Shown: positions 48,927 to 57,614 of the stretch, one piece after another
How positions within the stretch are numbered: position 1 is the stretch's first letter
How the letters are laid out: every line of letters starts with the position of its first letter
DNA from: a virus
Virus record (IMG/VR): IMGVR_UViG_3300018080_000189
Coordinates: 1-61,963 of that record
Direction: 5' to 3' (one strand)
Length of the DNA: 61,963 nucleotides
Made by a program: the position numbers and the translations under genes
The notes under the pieces: model-generated
What the model saw: the letters and a program-made list of their open reading frames with translations, nothing else
Told to the model about the DNA's origin: nothing
The model's database searches: none

Positions 48927-49259
48927 TTAATAGATTCCTTTATCACCAGTACAGACATAGACTGTATAGGTTTTGTCAGCGTCGAATCCGGTTGGTGTGA
49001 ATTGGAACGACTCGGCAAACCCGTAGAATTGAAACACAGCGGTCGTAGCCAACGCGGTCAGGTCGATAGTCCAAGGCAGGTCTTTATAAGTAGCTGCGCC
49101 TGGAGTCTTTACAGCGACAGTGAGAGTGCCAGCAGCGGGGGTAAGGTTAGTCGTTACCTGGAACTGGTGTAGTTTTGCACAATCAAATTGAGTCAGACTG
49201 ACGGTTTGTGCCCCGTCAGCCTGAGTTTTTGCTAATACTGAAGTTGATTTTATTTGCAT
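48927..49259 (-). CDS. Small virion beta protein (110 aa)
   Basis: Beta-sandwich-like, rich in Thr and Ala, with two Cys. Sits between major capsid and connector genes. Resembles phage head-fibre or decoration proteins in composition. Assigned by context; AGGTGG-type site upstream. Confidence 0.55.
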   Translation of the reverse strand: MQIKSTSVLAKTQADGAQTVSLTQFDCAKLHQFQVTTNLTPAAGTLTVAVKTPGAATYKDLPWTIDLTALATTAVFQFYGFAESFQFTPTGFDADKTYTVYVCTGDKGIY

Positions 49260-49281
49260 GAGAGGTCCACCTCCGTCAGGA

Positions 49282-50298
49282 TTAGTTAGAGGTATGTATC
49301 TTAACGATTAGTGAAGGTCTCATACACATTGGGAGAGTATTTGATTGGGTATGGATGTCGATTCCGCGATTGAACTTACGTGCTTCTTGTTTTGCGTAGA
49401 GGCGTTTACCTAGGGTGTTGATTGTCTCCAAGAAGTCTGCTGGACAAATGAAATCTTTAAAGACATTCTGTGTGCCTAATGGGTAAGCGATACCCTCATC
49501 AGTATCTAGGAATGGTCTAGCGGTACCGTCAAAATCAGTAGCGGTGCCTCGGTATTCACGGAAGATAAGACCGCCAAACTCGAACCCGTCTCTGAGGTCT
49601 TCACGGAGAGCTGCGCCTTCTCGCCAGCGGTCGTATGCGGCCTTTACGAGAGTGTGGGAGATGAACTTATCCCAGAACGAGGAATCTACTTCTACTCGGA
49701 TGCTAGTCATGGTCTCACCCTGAAGATTATCTTCCACAATGCGTTTTACTGCGACACACTTGGCGAGTATGTCGGTAGAGGCTGTGCCTAAGAGGAAGTC
49801 AACTACCTCTTGTTTTACAGTGAACTCTTGGAAATAGTTATAGATGGCGGTACCATCAGAGTCGTACACTATCCCTTTGAGCGCGCCCATCTTTTGGTAC
49901 TCTTCAGTGATAGCGAATTTAGCTCTGATGTTTTCCAGGTGCTCGTTCATGAGGTTGGCGAGGGTTTCCAACTGAGACTCTGAGCCAAATGCGCGGAGAC
50001 CATCGTACTCCTCAGGGAGGATCACATCGTCTACTGGAATGTGGGGAATGATAAAGGCGCGAGCGTTACGTAAGCCCATTTTGTTTTTCTGGCCAGGTGA
50101 TCCAGGGGGTAGAGTTTTCAGTAAGTTGAGAGTGTTGTTTTTCTTTTCAATCATTATAGTCCGAGATCGGACTGGTTTATCCCTAAATAATCCGGAATTT
50201 CGGATTCTCCCGTAGGTGTTTGGGATTATGTTCAATGCTTCTGATAGTGATATCAGGTTGAAAGCATTGTTGGTTTCAAACGGGTTTAGAATAGGCAT
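49282..50298 (-). CDS. Major capsid protein (lambda gpE family)
   Basis: At 338 residues it is close to lambda gpE (341). Shared features are the N-terminal P-N-T-Y-G-R-I-R-N-S-G-L-F, a middle F-I-I-P-H-I-P-V-D-D segment, and a C-terminal Y-A-K-Q-E-A-R-K-F-N-R-G region. Forms the icosahedral shell (HK97 fold). It follows the gpD-like decoration gene as in lambda. Confidence 0.85.
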   Translation of the reverse strand: MPILNPFETNNAFNLISLSEALNIIPNTYGRIRNSGLFRDKPVRSRTIMIEKKNNTLNLLKTLPPGSPGQKNKMGLRNARAFIIPHIPVDDVILPEEYDGLRAFGSESQLETLANLMNEHLENIRAKFAITEEYQKMGALKGIVYDSDGTAIYNYFQEFTVKQEVVDFLLGTASTDILAKCVAVKRIVEDNLQGETMTSIRVEVDSSFWDKFISHTLVKAAYDRWREGAALREDLRDGFEFGGLIFREYRGTATDFDGTARPFLDTDEGIAYPLGTQNVFKDFICPADFLETINTLGKRLYAKQEARKFNRGIDIHTQSNTLPMCMRPSLIVKIHTSN

Positions 50299-50340
50299 TT
50301 ATAATACTCCTTGTAAATAAGGTTAGTAAGTGAGTTTGAA

Positions 50341-51261
50341 TTACGCCTCGGTACGGACGATGATGCCCTTCTCGGCCAGTTCTGCGTAAGCGACTGCTTT
50401 TTGAGCTGCGGTTGTGCCAGAAGGCCAAGAGAGTTCGGATGCGACGATCTCGGCATCGCGTACTATAGCGACACCTGGGATATCAGCTGCGGCTACAGCG
50501 CTTGAGTCACCACCGATAGTGGCGCAGTTGGTATTGCCACCGACATTGAGGTTTTCGGACTGAAGAGCGCCATTACGGTCATCGAGAGTGAATGTACCCG
50601 CTGCGTCGCCGCCTGCCCAGGTACCTGAAGAGAGTGTTATTGATACGACACGAGCAGTTGAGCCTGAGGTCGCGCCTGTGATTGTATCACCAGCTTCGAT
50701 CTCGTAGGTACCGCCAGAGGTGAATGCGAGTGTGCGGTTGCCAGATGCAGATGCGTCATAGGCGTCGTAGGAGAGACCCGCGGCCTTTGCGGAGCCGTCT
50801 ACGCCCGAGAAGTTGATTTCCCGGTATTGAAGTCCGCCGACTGGTACGGTTACGGTGAATACGTCGCCAACTACGAAATCGGTTGAGCCGTCGTTAATGG
50901 TGAAGTTGAGTTGGTCACTGGTATAGGCGACTCCCACAGCTGCGGCTGGGAGTGCCTCACCATCGGGACCCTTAACTGAGAATGATCCGAGATTGGTATC
51001 TGCACTAATACAAGTGAGAGTGTAGACCCCGACTTTGACGAATTTGCCGCCAGTAACACCGGTTACGGTTCCGTTTCCGGTATTACCACCATCTGCGGTC
51101 CCAGTTGTTGGGACGGTACCGACCTCTACTTTTCCTAGTACGTGTCCCACAGATAGTTCCTGGCCAGCCAGGATAGTAACCTGCTCTCTGGAGTGGTGTA
51201 GTTCTTGTTCCCATTTGAGGATAGCCCCAAGGGTGTATGATTGGGTGTAGTCATTAGGCAT
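50341..51261 (-). CDS. Head decoration protein (lambda gpD-like, extended)
   Basis: The order protease, decoration, capsid matches lambda. The N-terminus (Y-T-L-G-A-I-L-K-W-E) and the C-terminal helix-turn fit HDPD/gpD-type decoration. At 306 residues it is far longer than gpD (110). It holds a Thr/Gly-rich beta insert (60-160) and a module G-A-T-S-G-S-T-A-R ... G-T-W-A-G-G-D-A-A-G (about 195-240) that is repeated in the tail terminator at 41857. Trimeric caps would display these modules on the head. Confidence 0.75.
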   Translation of the reverse strand: MPNDYTQSYTLGAILKWEQELHHSREQVTILAGQELSVGHVLGKVEVGTVPTTGTADGGNTGNGTVTGVTGGKFVKVGVYTLTCISADTNLGSFSVKGPDGEALPAAAVGVAYTSDQLNFTINDGSTDFVVGDVFTVTVPVGGLQYREINFSGVDGSAKAAGLSYDAYDASASGNRTLAFTSGGTYEIEAGDTITGATSGSTARVVSITLSSGTWAGGDAAGTFTLDDRNGALQSENLNVGGNTNCATIGGDSSAVAAADIPGVAIVRDAEIVASELSWPSGTTAAQKAVAYAELAEKGIIVRTEA

Positions 51262-51297
51262 TGGTATTGTCCTTTCGTATTAGTTATGGTATTATGA

Positions 51298-51702
51298 TTA
51301 GTGTTTTTGGTTCAGTATTGCGTCTCGGCGTGCCTTAGCGTTTTTGATTAAGGGGTTTTCCCCGCCAGCTGGGAGAGGATTGAGTGAGGATTGTACCGAT
51401 TGGGCTTTTGAGCGTTCCGAGAGCATAGTCATTATCATTTTGTTGGCGGTTTCGATTGTACTGCCGTCGGCGATGAGGTCGGGGGCGAGGTCTTTGACGT
51501 TGGCAATTGTGCAGGCTTCCATGATTTCGGTACAGCGGGATCGTTCAGCGGTGATAGCTGCGTCGAGAGTAGCCTGATCGAGAGCTGGAGACGGAGTAGG
51601 CGTCTGAGGGGGATCTTGTGTGGGGGTTTGCTCCTCAGCCTTTGGTACTTCAGGAGTTTGTTCTTTAGTTTCAAGTTTTGTGTCTTTGTTTTCTTTCGGC
51701 AT
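51298..51702 (-). CDS. Nested scaffold protein (internal start)
   Basis: An in-frame ATG at 51702 lies 13 bases after AAAGGAGGT, a near-perfect ribosome site inside the protease gene. The product (134 residues) is the scaffold-like C-terminal part alone: a Pro/Thr/Gln linker, then helices ending K-A-R-R-D-A-I-L-N-Q. This reproduces lambda C/Nu3, where the scaffold is the C-terminal third of the protease gene. Confidence 0.7.
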   Translation of the reverse strand: MPKENKDTKLETKEQTPEVPKAEEQTPTQDPPQTPTPSPALDQATLDAAITAERSRCTEIMEACTIANVKDLAPDLIADGSTIETANKMIMTMLSERSKAQSVQSSLNPLPAGGENPLIKNAKARRDAILNQKH

Positions 51703-52590
51703 AGCTGTGAATATACCTCCTTTTTGGTTTACTAGGTTGTTTACCACTTCCTGATATGGCAAGATTCCATTTGCTAATCCTATATCTATAGCAGACTGGC
51801 CATGATAGGTGCCAGCCTGGGTATTGATGATGGTTTTTTCAGAGAGGTTGGTGTTGCGAGCGACAGTGGTGACGAATAATGAGTACATGGAGTCGATTGT
51901 GGCCTGGGCGTCGGCGCGGGCGCTGTCTGATAAGGGGGAATTGGGCGAGCCGTCGATCTTTTTGTCACCTGCGTACATATAGGTGTAGGAGATCCCAGCG
52001 CGTTTGTTGGCTTCGGATTTATCGACATGGATCATGACGACGCCGATTGAGCCCATACCGGCAGTGCGGGTTAAGTAGCGGTAGTCGGCTGCGGATGCGA
52101 TTGCGTATGCGGCGGAATAAGCACGCTCGTTAGAGATGGCTACTATGGGTTTGGTACCACGAGATAAGTAGATGTGATCCACAAGGTCGAATACGCCGGC
52201 GACTTCACCCCCAGGGGAGTCGATATCGAGTAGTATCGAATCTACGTCAGGGGATGCAAGCGCGGCATTGAACTGAGCGCGGATGTTTTCGTATGAGGTT
52301 ATACCAGATAGAGCGGAGAGACCGCGAGCGCGATGAACGAGAGTACCGTAGATTGGGATTACCGCAACGCCTTTGGTAGTGTGGTATTCGGTAGAGGATG
52401 AGCGGGCAGAGACGGGGGATTGAGTTACCACTAGAGATGTGTCTAAACCGATGCGGTTGCCAACTACATGTATGATCTGGTCTAGTTTAGCCTGGGTGAT
52501 TAGCAAGGGCGTGTTGATGATACGCTCGGCCAGAAATCCCAGATTGAGTTTAGTCTTCTGGTTTAGGTTTAGGTTGTTTTGGTCCGGCAT
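51298..52590 (-). CDS. Prohead protease with scaffold tail (S49/SppA, lambda gpC-like)
   Basis: I start at 52590 (GGAGAG, 4-base spacing) rather than 52644. Residues 60-260 are S49 peptidase: D-S-P-G-G-E-V, then S-A-A-Y with the nucleophile Ser, and a downstream A-G-D-K-K Lys. Residues 297-430 are Pro/Gln-rich then helical, as expected for a scaffold. It would process the portal and other head proteins in the prohead. It overlaps the portal gene by 41 bases. Confidence 0.85.
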   Translation of the reverse strand: MPDQNNLNLNQKTKLNLGFLAERIINTPLLITQAKLDQIIHVVGNRIGLDTSLVVTQSPVSARSSSTEYHTTKGVAVIPIYGTLVHRARGLSALSGITSYENIRAQFNAALASPDVDSILLDIDSPGGEVAGVFDLVDHIYLSRGTKPIVAISNERAYSAAYAIASAADYRYLTRTAGMGSIGVVMIHVDKSEANKRAGISYTYMYAGDKKIDGSPNSPLSDSARADAQATIDSMYSLFVTTVARNTNLSEKTIINTQAGTYHGQSAIDIGLANGILPYQEVVNNLVNQKGGIFTAMPKENKDTKLETKEQTPEVPKAEEQTPTQDPPQTPTPSPALDQATLDAAITAERSRCTEIMEACTIANVKDLAPDLIADGSTIETANKMIMTMLSERSKAQSVQSSLNPLPAGGENPLIKNAKARRDAILNQKH

Positions 52591-54082
52591 TGGACTCTCC
52601 TTTCTCGCGGGTGCCACCTGATTGAGTGGTCTTACGCGGGTCACTATCGTATATTATACCAGTGGCATCGGCACGGGTGTTGTCGGCGGTGTTTTCAGCG
52701 TCGATTTCGGCAGCGTTAGAGCCGCGTTCACCTACTGAGCGTGATCGTGAGGTGAGACCACCACGGATTTCCAGGATTGCTGCCTGAACATCTTTGAGTG
52801 GGTCTACCCAATCCCAGCCGTCAGGGTCCCAGATGTTGTTGATGATGATTCGACGGTTTTTATAGTATCGAGGTATGAATATGCGACCTGATGCGACTGC
52901 GATGTCAAGCCAGCGGGTAGTGATAGGACGGCAGAATTTGTGGACTAGGATCTGGCCTTGAATAGCTCGGCATTGACGGTAGATTTCGACTAGGCCCGCT
53001 CGGATTGACGAGTAGGTCACGCCCTCCAGGTCGCCGGTGAGTTGTTCATAGGTGATTTTGAGAGATTTAGCGATACGGCGGAGGTTGTGTTTCATCCAGG
53101 GCTGGAAGTTTTCGCCTACGTCGGCGGGTTTTGACCATTCTATATCTTCGCCGGGTTTTAGTCCCTGCATGAGACCGGGTTCGAGAGCGACAAGATCTTC
53201 CTCATCGTCGTAGTCCTCTTCGAGTCCTGGTAGTCCAGATAGTTCCGGATCTCCTGGGGGCGAGGTGATAAACCCTGCGTACATGGCCGCGATCTTTTTT
53301 CGTATACGTTCGGCATCGTCGTACTCGTCTATACTACGCAGACCAGCGATCACTGACGAGAGCCAGGGCATACCGCGTAGTTGGCCGGGACGGCGAGGTT
53401 GATAAAGGAATACGGTATCTTCGATAGGTATACGCACTGGTAATAGATTGGACGCGTCGGTAAACCCATCGCCGGGGTGTTGGGGGTAGACGTGGCAAGC
53501 GACTTTTTCCCCGGCGGGGTTGATCTCGAATCCCATTCGGAGGGAGTTGCCATTGGGTAGCATTTGGTCGTACTGGTCGTAGAGATGGTCGTTTTCTAAG
53601 AGCTTAAGCTGTACCGGGACATTAAGAGTGGAGGTGTAGGGACGGTAGACGAATTGGCCCAGTACGTCGCCCGACATTACCATGGCTGTCGCGGCCAGGG
53701 TTTGGAGTCCATAGAAGTCGAGTTCGCAAATTGATGCGTCCATTTCACCGACAGAGAGTTTCCACAGATCCAGGATCTTAGCGTCCAGGGTCGGGTTGCC
53801 AGTATTCCATCTCGGTGTCATACCCCGCCCTATGAGATTGGTCACGTAGGAGTCAATACCGCCGCTTGCGTGGGGGTTGTTGCGGTCTAGTTCGCGGGAG
53901 CGAGCCTTGGTACTGGCCATTGAGTCGTTTATTGATGAGTTAGGCCCGGCAGTGGAGAGACCCCAGGTACGCATACGTTTAGTGATGCTGGCCGCTTCGT
54001 AGGAGGTTTGACCAGTAGTAGCGAGTACGCGTAGCCCTCGGTATATGTGTGCGATGGGCGCGAATGGGTTTGGTATGTGCAT
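52550..54082 (-). CDS. Portal protein (lambda gpB family)
   Basis: 510 residues. Typical lambda-portal phrases are R-E-L-D-R-N-N-P-H-A-S-G-G-I-D, G-Q-L-R-G-M-P-W-L-S and E-Q-L-T-G-D-L-E-G-V-T-Y-S-S. An acidic loop (D-Y-D-D-E-E-D) lies near residue 293. Forms the dodecameric DNA channel at one vertex. Basic/Pro-rich C-terminus. One base separates it from the gpW-like gene. Confidence 0.9.
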   Translation of the reverse strand: MHIPNPFAPIAHIYRGLRVLATTGQTSYEAASITKRMRTWGLSTAGPNSSINDSMASTKARSRELDRNNPHASGGIDSYVTNLIGRGMTPRWNTGNPTLDAKILDLWKLSVGEMDASICELDFYGLQTLAATAMVMSGDVLGQFVYRPYTSTLNVPVQLKLLENDHLYDQYDQMLPNGNSLRMGFEINPAGEKVACHVYPQHPGDGFTDASNLLPVRIPIEDTVFLYQPRRPGQLRGMPWLSSVIAGLRSIDEYDDAERIRKKIAAMYAGFITSPPGDPELSGLPGLEEDYDDEEDLVALEPGLMQGLKPGEDIEWSKPADVGENFQPWMKHNLRRIAKSLKITYEQLTGDLEGVTYSSIRAGLVEIYRQCRAIQGQILVHKFCRPITTRWLDIAVASGRIFIPRYYKNRRIIINNIWDPDGWDWVDPLKDVQAAILEIRGGLTSRSRSVGERGSNAAEIDAENTADNTRADATGIIYDSDPRKTTQSGGTREKGESNAGPKQPKPKPED

Positions 54083-54083
54083 A

Positions 54084-54308
54084 TTAATACCCTTTATCCG
54101 TTACGCATTTACGTACACGGGAGTAGCCAGTGGCGGTGGAGGCGAGTTCCTGTCGGATTAGGTCGCGGAGAGCGCGGACTTTATCAAGATCGGATGGTTG
54201 ATAGCGTACCCGATCCCCGTCTATCTCGCATTCAATAACGCGGGTACCGACAGCGAGTTTTACTATTGCAGCCTCGACGTTGGCCAAGTCGGTTGATGTA
54301 AATGCCAT
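54084..54308 (-). CDS. Head-tail joining protein gpW-like (74 aa)
   Basis: Helix (D-L-A-N-V-E-A-A-I-V-K-L-A-V-G), beta hairpin (I-E-C-E-I-D-G-D-R-V-R-Y) and helix: the gpW fold, and the same size (gpW has 68). It sits between large terminase and portal as in lambda, where it plugs the head before tail joining. Confidence 0.85.
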   Translation of the reverse strand: MAFTSTDLANVEAAIVKLAVGTRVIECEIDGDRVRYQPSDLDKVRALRDLIRQELASTATGYSRVRKCVTDKGY

Positions 54309-54323
54309 GGTGATTATACTCCT

Positions 54324-56306
54324 TTATATAGATGAATGTCCTGAAGACAGATAAGACGAGTGGGAAGTGCGGCGACGGCGTGTGCGAGGTGGTGGGGGCG
54401 TATTGGGCTTAGGGGGCTGAGTCGGGTCAGTATTGGGGTTTGCGACTGCGGCGCGGTGATTGATTACGGCAGAGAGTTTGTCCCAATCCATGCGTTCTAA
54501 GCCGGATCTGATAGCGGCAGCGCGAGCACCACAGATGCAGTCTAGGGCCTCGTTGCGTTTACCAGATGGGAGAACCCACACGCGCTTGGCGACGCCGTTT
54601 TTGTCATACACCGTCATTTGTTTTTCAGATGTGAGTTGGTTATAGAAATCATCAGGTAGACCGTCATAAAAATGTATGTACTGTCTGCCTGGGGATTCTA
54701 TTTTGAGACGACCATAAATTGTGGCCTTGAGAGTGGATGACCCGATTGGCCAGAGTTGAATACCGTTCTTTATGGTAGAGCCAAGGTAGTTTACATCTTG
54801 TTTTGTCGGGCGGCCCAGACTAGGGTGGCCCTGTAGTGATGATCCCTTAGTGGCCATGGCGATTGGTGAGCGTGTACGACAGAAATTATATACGTCGTCG
54901 GTGCGGTAGCCGGAATCAACAGCGTAGGCGGATAGGCCCAGTTCGATACCGGATAGATGAGGGAATTTACGAGATAAGAATTCAGAGAGTTCATCGTATG
55001 CGGCTTGTTGGGCGGTGTCGGTGTAGAGTTCGCCCCAGTAGATTACCCAGCATTCCTCGCCCTTACCCCAAGCGGTTACCACTATGGCGAAACGGTCGGC
55101 CTGAACATCGACACCGGCGGTTACCAGGAGACCGCCAGAGGGGATTGACATTGGTCGGTATGGCTCAGAGCGGTTCTTGACCTTTTCCCAATCTGGCTGT
55201 TCGCCACCGGCCTCGTAGACCAGCCCCATGCGGGTGTTCATCCAGACTTGGTATTTGGCTTTAGTCGGATCGCGTTTAGCCTCCAGGAACTCGCGGACGA
55301 TCTTTTCCCACGATACCCAGCCGTAGGGGGAATACAAAGAGTTTAGGGCGAATGATCGATGGTAGTCGGATAGGTCTGGGAATTTCGCGACCCAGAGGCC
55401 GTTTTCGAGCATCCAGGTTTTATTGTGCTCCTTGATCATGGTACCACAGTGAATACACATATAGCGAGCAGTTTTTGGTAAATGTCTGCCAGATTTTGAT
55501 TTATCCCATTTGAGACCGAAGGTCGCGTCGGGGCCACCAAACTCTAGGATTTGGGTTTTGCCGCATTCAGGACAGGGTACGTAGTAAAAACTCTGATCGC
55601 CTTCCAGGAAATACTTCTCGATCTTGGAGAATTCCTTAATCGTCGGGGTAGACATACGGAGTTCTTTACACGAAGACGAGAACGCATCCATTCGTTTTCG
55701 TGCGAGTTCAGCTGGGTCTCCTTCTTGGTTGACGCTGACTTCGTAGCCGTCGATATCATCTAGTATAAGGTATTTTATAGAGACGGATCTGAGAGCGGCA
55801 GCGGAATTAGAACCAACGAATGACCAGGAGCCCCCGGGGAATTCCTTGATGAGTATGGTGTTACCCCCGCCCTTTTCCTTTACGTCGTGGATTAGCCCCG
55901 ACATGCAGTCCATCGCCCGGATAGACGGGGTGATTTTGGTTTTTGAATGCCGCTTAGCCAACTCGACAGTGGGCAGCATCATCATGCAAGGTGCGGGATA
56001 GGAATGCGCGATTGCGAGGAGCCAGTTATTGCCGATGCCGTCGGTGCAAGCGACCTGGGTAGGTTTACGTATAGTAACGATTTTAACGGGTGAGCGGGGG
56101 GATAAACAATCTAGCGGCTCGACTATATACGGTGTGCGTTCTATATGGTATTTACCGTATTCGTTAGCGCACTCCCTGGGGAGTATTCGGAATTCATTAG
56201 CCCACTCAGAATTGAGCATATCAGGCGGAGGTTGTATACCGTTGGCGAAAGCGGTGGTGTAGATGTCTTGGTCGTAGGGCGGGGCTGGGTCGAGTTCGGG
56301 GATCAA
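54324..56306 (-). CDS. Large terminase, GpA family (660 aa, start uncertain)
   Basis: ATPase domain with W-A-N-E-F-R-I-L-P entry, a deviant Walker A (R-K-P-T-Q-V-A-C-T-D, lacking the usual G-K-T/S), Walker B L-I-L-D-D, and a C-P-E-C ... C-I-H-C zinc pair (about 249-292). Nuclease domain with G-V-D-V-Q, A-V-D-S-G and R-N-E-A-L-D-C. The C-terminus is Pro/Arg-rich. It cuts and pumps DNA, probably at cos as other GpA enzymes do. The only conventional in-frame start is TTG at 56306, without a ribosome site. An in-frame ATA at 56357 has AAGGAG 8 bases upstream and overlaps the previous stop (ATAG). Confidence 0.85.
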   Translation of the reverse strand: MIPELDPAPPYDQDIYTTAFANGIQPPPDMLNSEWANEFRILPRECANEYGKYHIERTPYIVEPLDCLSPRSPVKIVTIRKPTQVACTDGIGNNWLLAIAHSYPAPCMMMLPTVELAKRHSKTKITPSIRAMDCMSGLIHDVKEKGGGNTILIKEFPGGSWSFVGSNSAAALRSVSIKYLILDDIDGYEVSVNQEGDPAELARKRMDAFSSSCKELRMSTPTIKEFSKIEKYFLEGDQSFYYVPCPECGKTQILEFGGPDATFGLKWDKSKSGRHLPKTARYMCIHCGTMIKEHNKTWMLENGLWVAKFPDLSDYHRSFALNSLYSPYGWVSWEKIVREFLEAKRDPTKAKYQVWMNTRMGLVYEAGGEQPDWEKVKNRSEPYRPMSIPSGGLLVTAGVDVQADRFAIVVTAWGKGEECWVIYWGELYTDTAQQAAYDELSEFLSRKFPHLSGIELGLSAYAVDSGYRTDDVYNFCRTRSPIAMATKGSSLQGHPSLGRPTKQDVNYLGSTIKNGIQLWPIGSSTLKATIYGRLKIESPGRQYIHFYDGLPDDFYNQLTSEKQMTVYDKNGVAKRVWVLPSGKRNEALDCICGARAAAIRSGLERMDWDKLSAVINHRAAVANPNTDPTQPPKPNTPPPPRTRRRRTSHSSYLSSGHSSI

Positions 56307-56353
56307 CCCAGCTGGTAGGTTGGCGGGAGGAGGATTAGAATGTAGTTGGGTCT

Positions 56354-56914
56354 CTATGGTAAGGGCTCCTTAGTAAACACGTTGGATTTCAGCTTCCCAG
56401 TCAGAGATTGTTTAGTGTGCTTGAGTGGATCTTTGATCAATGTTGGGATAGTCTTGTTGAGGTTTCCATTACCTATCAGAGTGTGTGCAGTCGCGTATTC
56501 GTATATCACTGGGGATTTGGTTAGTTCATTGGTCAATTCCGCGTCGTTAATGAGCTTGATATGGGAGAGCTTGGGGGTGTTCGATAATATATACCGGAGT
56601 TCACGCACGAATGGCCACAGCGGCCACATCGAAATCCATCCTGGGGGGATAACCACTCCGTATCGTACTTTGTGCCGCTTGAGTATACAGGGCGCACAGA
56701 GGGGTTTTTTGCTAGTCGCGATTGCGATATTAAACCTGCGGAACCGGTCTCGGATTATATCGACAGTTTCAGGTGCGGGAGATTGTAGGTGGACCACTAT
56801 GCGAAACTGATCCAATTCAGCGGAATTCTGCCGCAGAAAGGACGCGATTGTACGACAGAGGATGTCGTAGTCTCCAGCGTCATGAAACATGGTTGTAAGG
56901 CGATTTTGGGCCAT
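56354..56914 (-). CDS. Small GT-A-like protein between terminase genes (186 aa)
   Basis: Residues 5-80 look like the donor half of a GT2/GT-A enzyme: D-Y-D-I-L-C-R-T-I-A-S-F-L-R-Q-N and F-R-I-V-V-H-L-Q. V-V-I-P-P-G-W-I (about 87-94) resembles the P-P-G-W stretch after the metal motif, but a D-x-D is not evident. A basic C-P-x-C lies near residue 75. It may be a divergent or inactive glycosyltransferase, or an unrelated Rossmann-like protein. It overlaps both terminase genes, so it is co-expressed with packaging. Confidence 0.5.
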   Translation of the reverse strand: MAQNRLTTMFHDAGDYDILCRTIASFLRQNSAELDQFRIVVHLQSPAPETVDIIRDRFRRFNIAIATSKKPLCAPCILKRHKVRYGVVIPPGWISMWPLWPFVRELRYILSNTPKLSHIKLINDAELTNELTKSPVIYEYATAHTLIGNGNLNKTIPTLIKDPLKHTKQSLTGKLKSNVFTKEPLP

Positions 56915-57483
56915 TAACTACTCCTGGGGTTGGGGTTGGGTTTTTGTAAGAATTCATTGTAGAGTTCATTGAGAACTGCTCGGAAGTCTTTGTCGAGACG
57001 TAGCCAGATCTCGTGGGTGTCGGTCATGGTGGCTAGTACCGGCGGGAGTTGGTCCCTGAGGTTGAGCAGAGCGTCACGCACTCTAGTACCAGTGGTCTGC
57101 GCAGCGTTTATCACTCTGTCGGTTGGGGTGGATAGTTTTCGCGCCTCTCGGAGTTTGATCTCTTCCTGGTCGGCTTTGTATTTGGTGAGGCGGGCTCGGT
57201 GTTCAGCATAAGACCCAATGTCGGAGAGCTGAGAGATTTGGGATTTTATGTCGTCGCTAAGGAAGTCATCGGGTGCTGAAGAGTTGGTTTGCGGATTGCG
57301 GAGAGGGGATTCACTAAACTGGTTGAGCAGTGTGTCGGATATTTCGACATCGACTCGACCATCGGGCATGACCAGAATACGGTCCTCGCGCACGTATTTG
57401 GATACCATTGCGGCAGAGACGCCACGGTGTCGGGCGTATTCGGATTTTGTCATGGTGGTTGGTGTCGATGTTGGTGTTTGCAT
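56914..57483 (-). CDS. Terminase small subunit, Nu1-like (189 aa)
   Basis: I start at the ATG at 57483; the longer frame begins with GTG and no ribosome site. Residues 11-35 form a winged-HTH start (T-K-S-E-Y-A-R-H-R-G-V-S-A-A-M-V-S-K-Y), like Nu1 binding of cosB. Residues 90-135 are a charged helix for assembly. The C-terminal part would contact the large terminase. First gene of the late minus-strand block. Confidence 0.8.
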   Translation of the reverse strand: MQTPTSTPTTMTKSEYARHRGVSAAMVSKYVREDRILVMPDGRVDVEISDTLLNQFSESPLRNPQTNSSAPDDFLSDDIKSQISQLSDIGSYAEHRARLTKYKADQEEIKLREARKLSTPTDRVINAAQTTGTRVRDALLNLRDQLPPVLATMTDTHEIWLRLDKDFRAVLNELYNEFLQKPNPNPRSS

Positions 57484-57513
57484 TTGGTTTTTTATTTCTC
57501 CCTCTACTATAAT
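57484..57513 (+). promoter_or_regulatory. Candidate sigma-70 promoter for the right early operon
   Basis: TTGGTT (57484-57489), an 18-base spacer and a consensus TATAAT (57508-57513) face rightward, about 100 bases before the first plus-strand gene. The region lies between the divergent terminase start and the early genes. Only the -10 is consensus. Confidence 0.5.
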
Positions 57514-57518
57514 AGACA

Positions 57519-57531
57519 CTGTACTACAAAA
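57519..57531 (+). repeat. 13-base element shared with 59217-59229
   Basis: CTGTACTACAAAA is identical here and at 59217-59229. Each copy lies 44-84 bases upstream of a plus-strand gene start, so it may be an operator or a phage-sigma promoter element. Two copies are too few to be sure. Confidence 0.4.
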
Positions 57532-57614
57532 TGAGGTGGATTTTCCGAAGTGGATCGGGGTAGATGCCGATAAGAGAATTAAACATGATAATAACCATTA
57601 AAGAGGGCGTAGAT

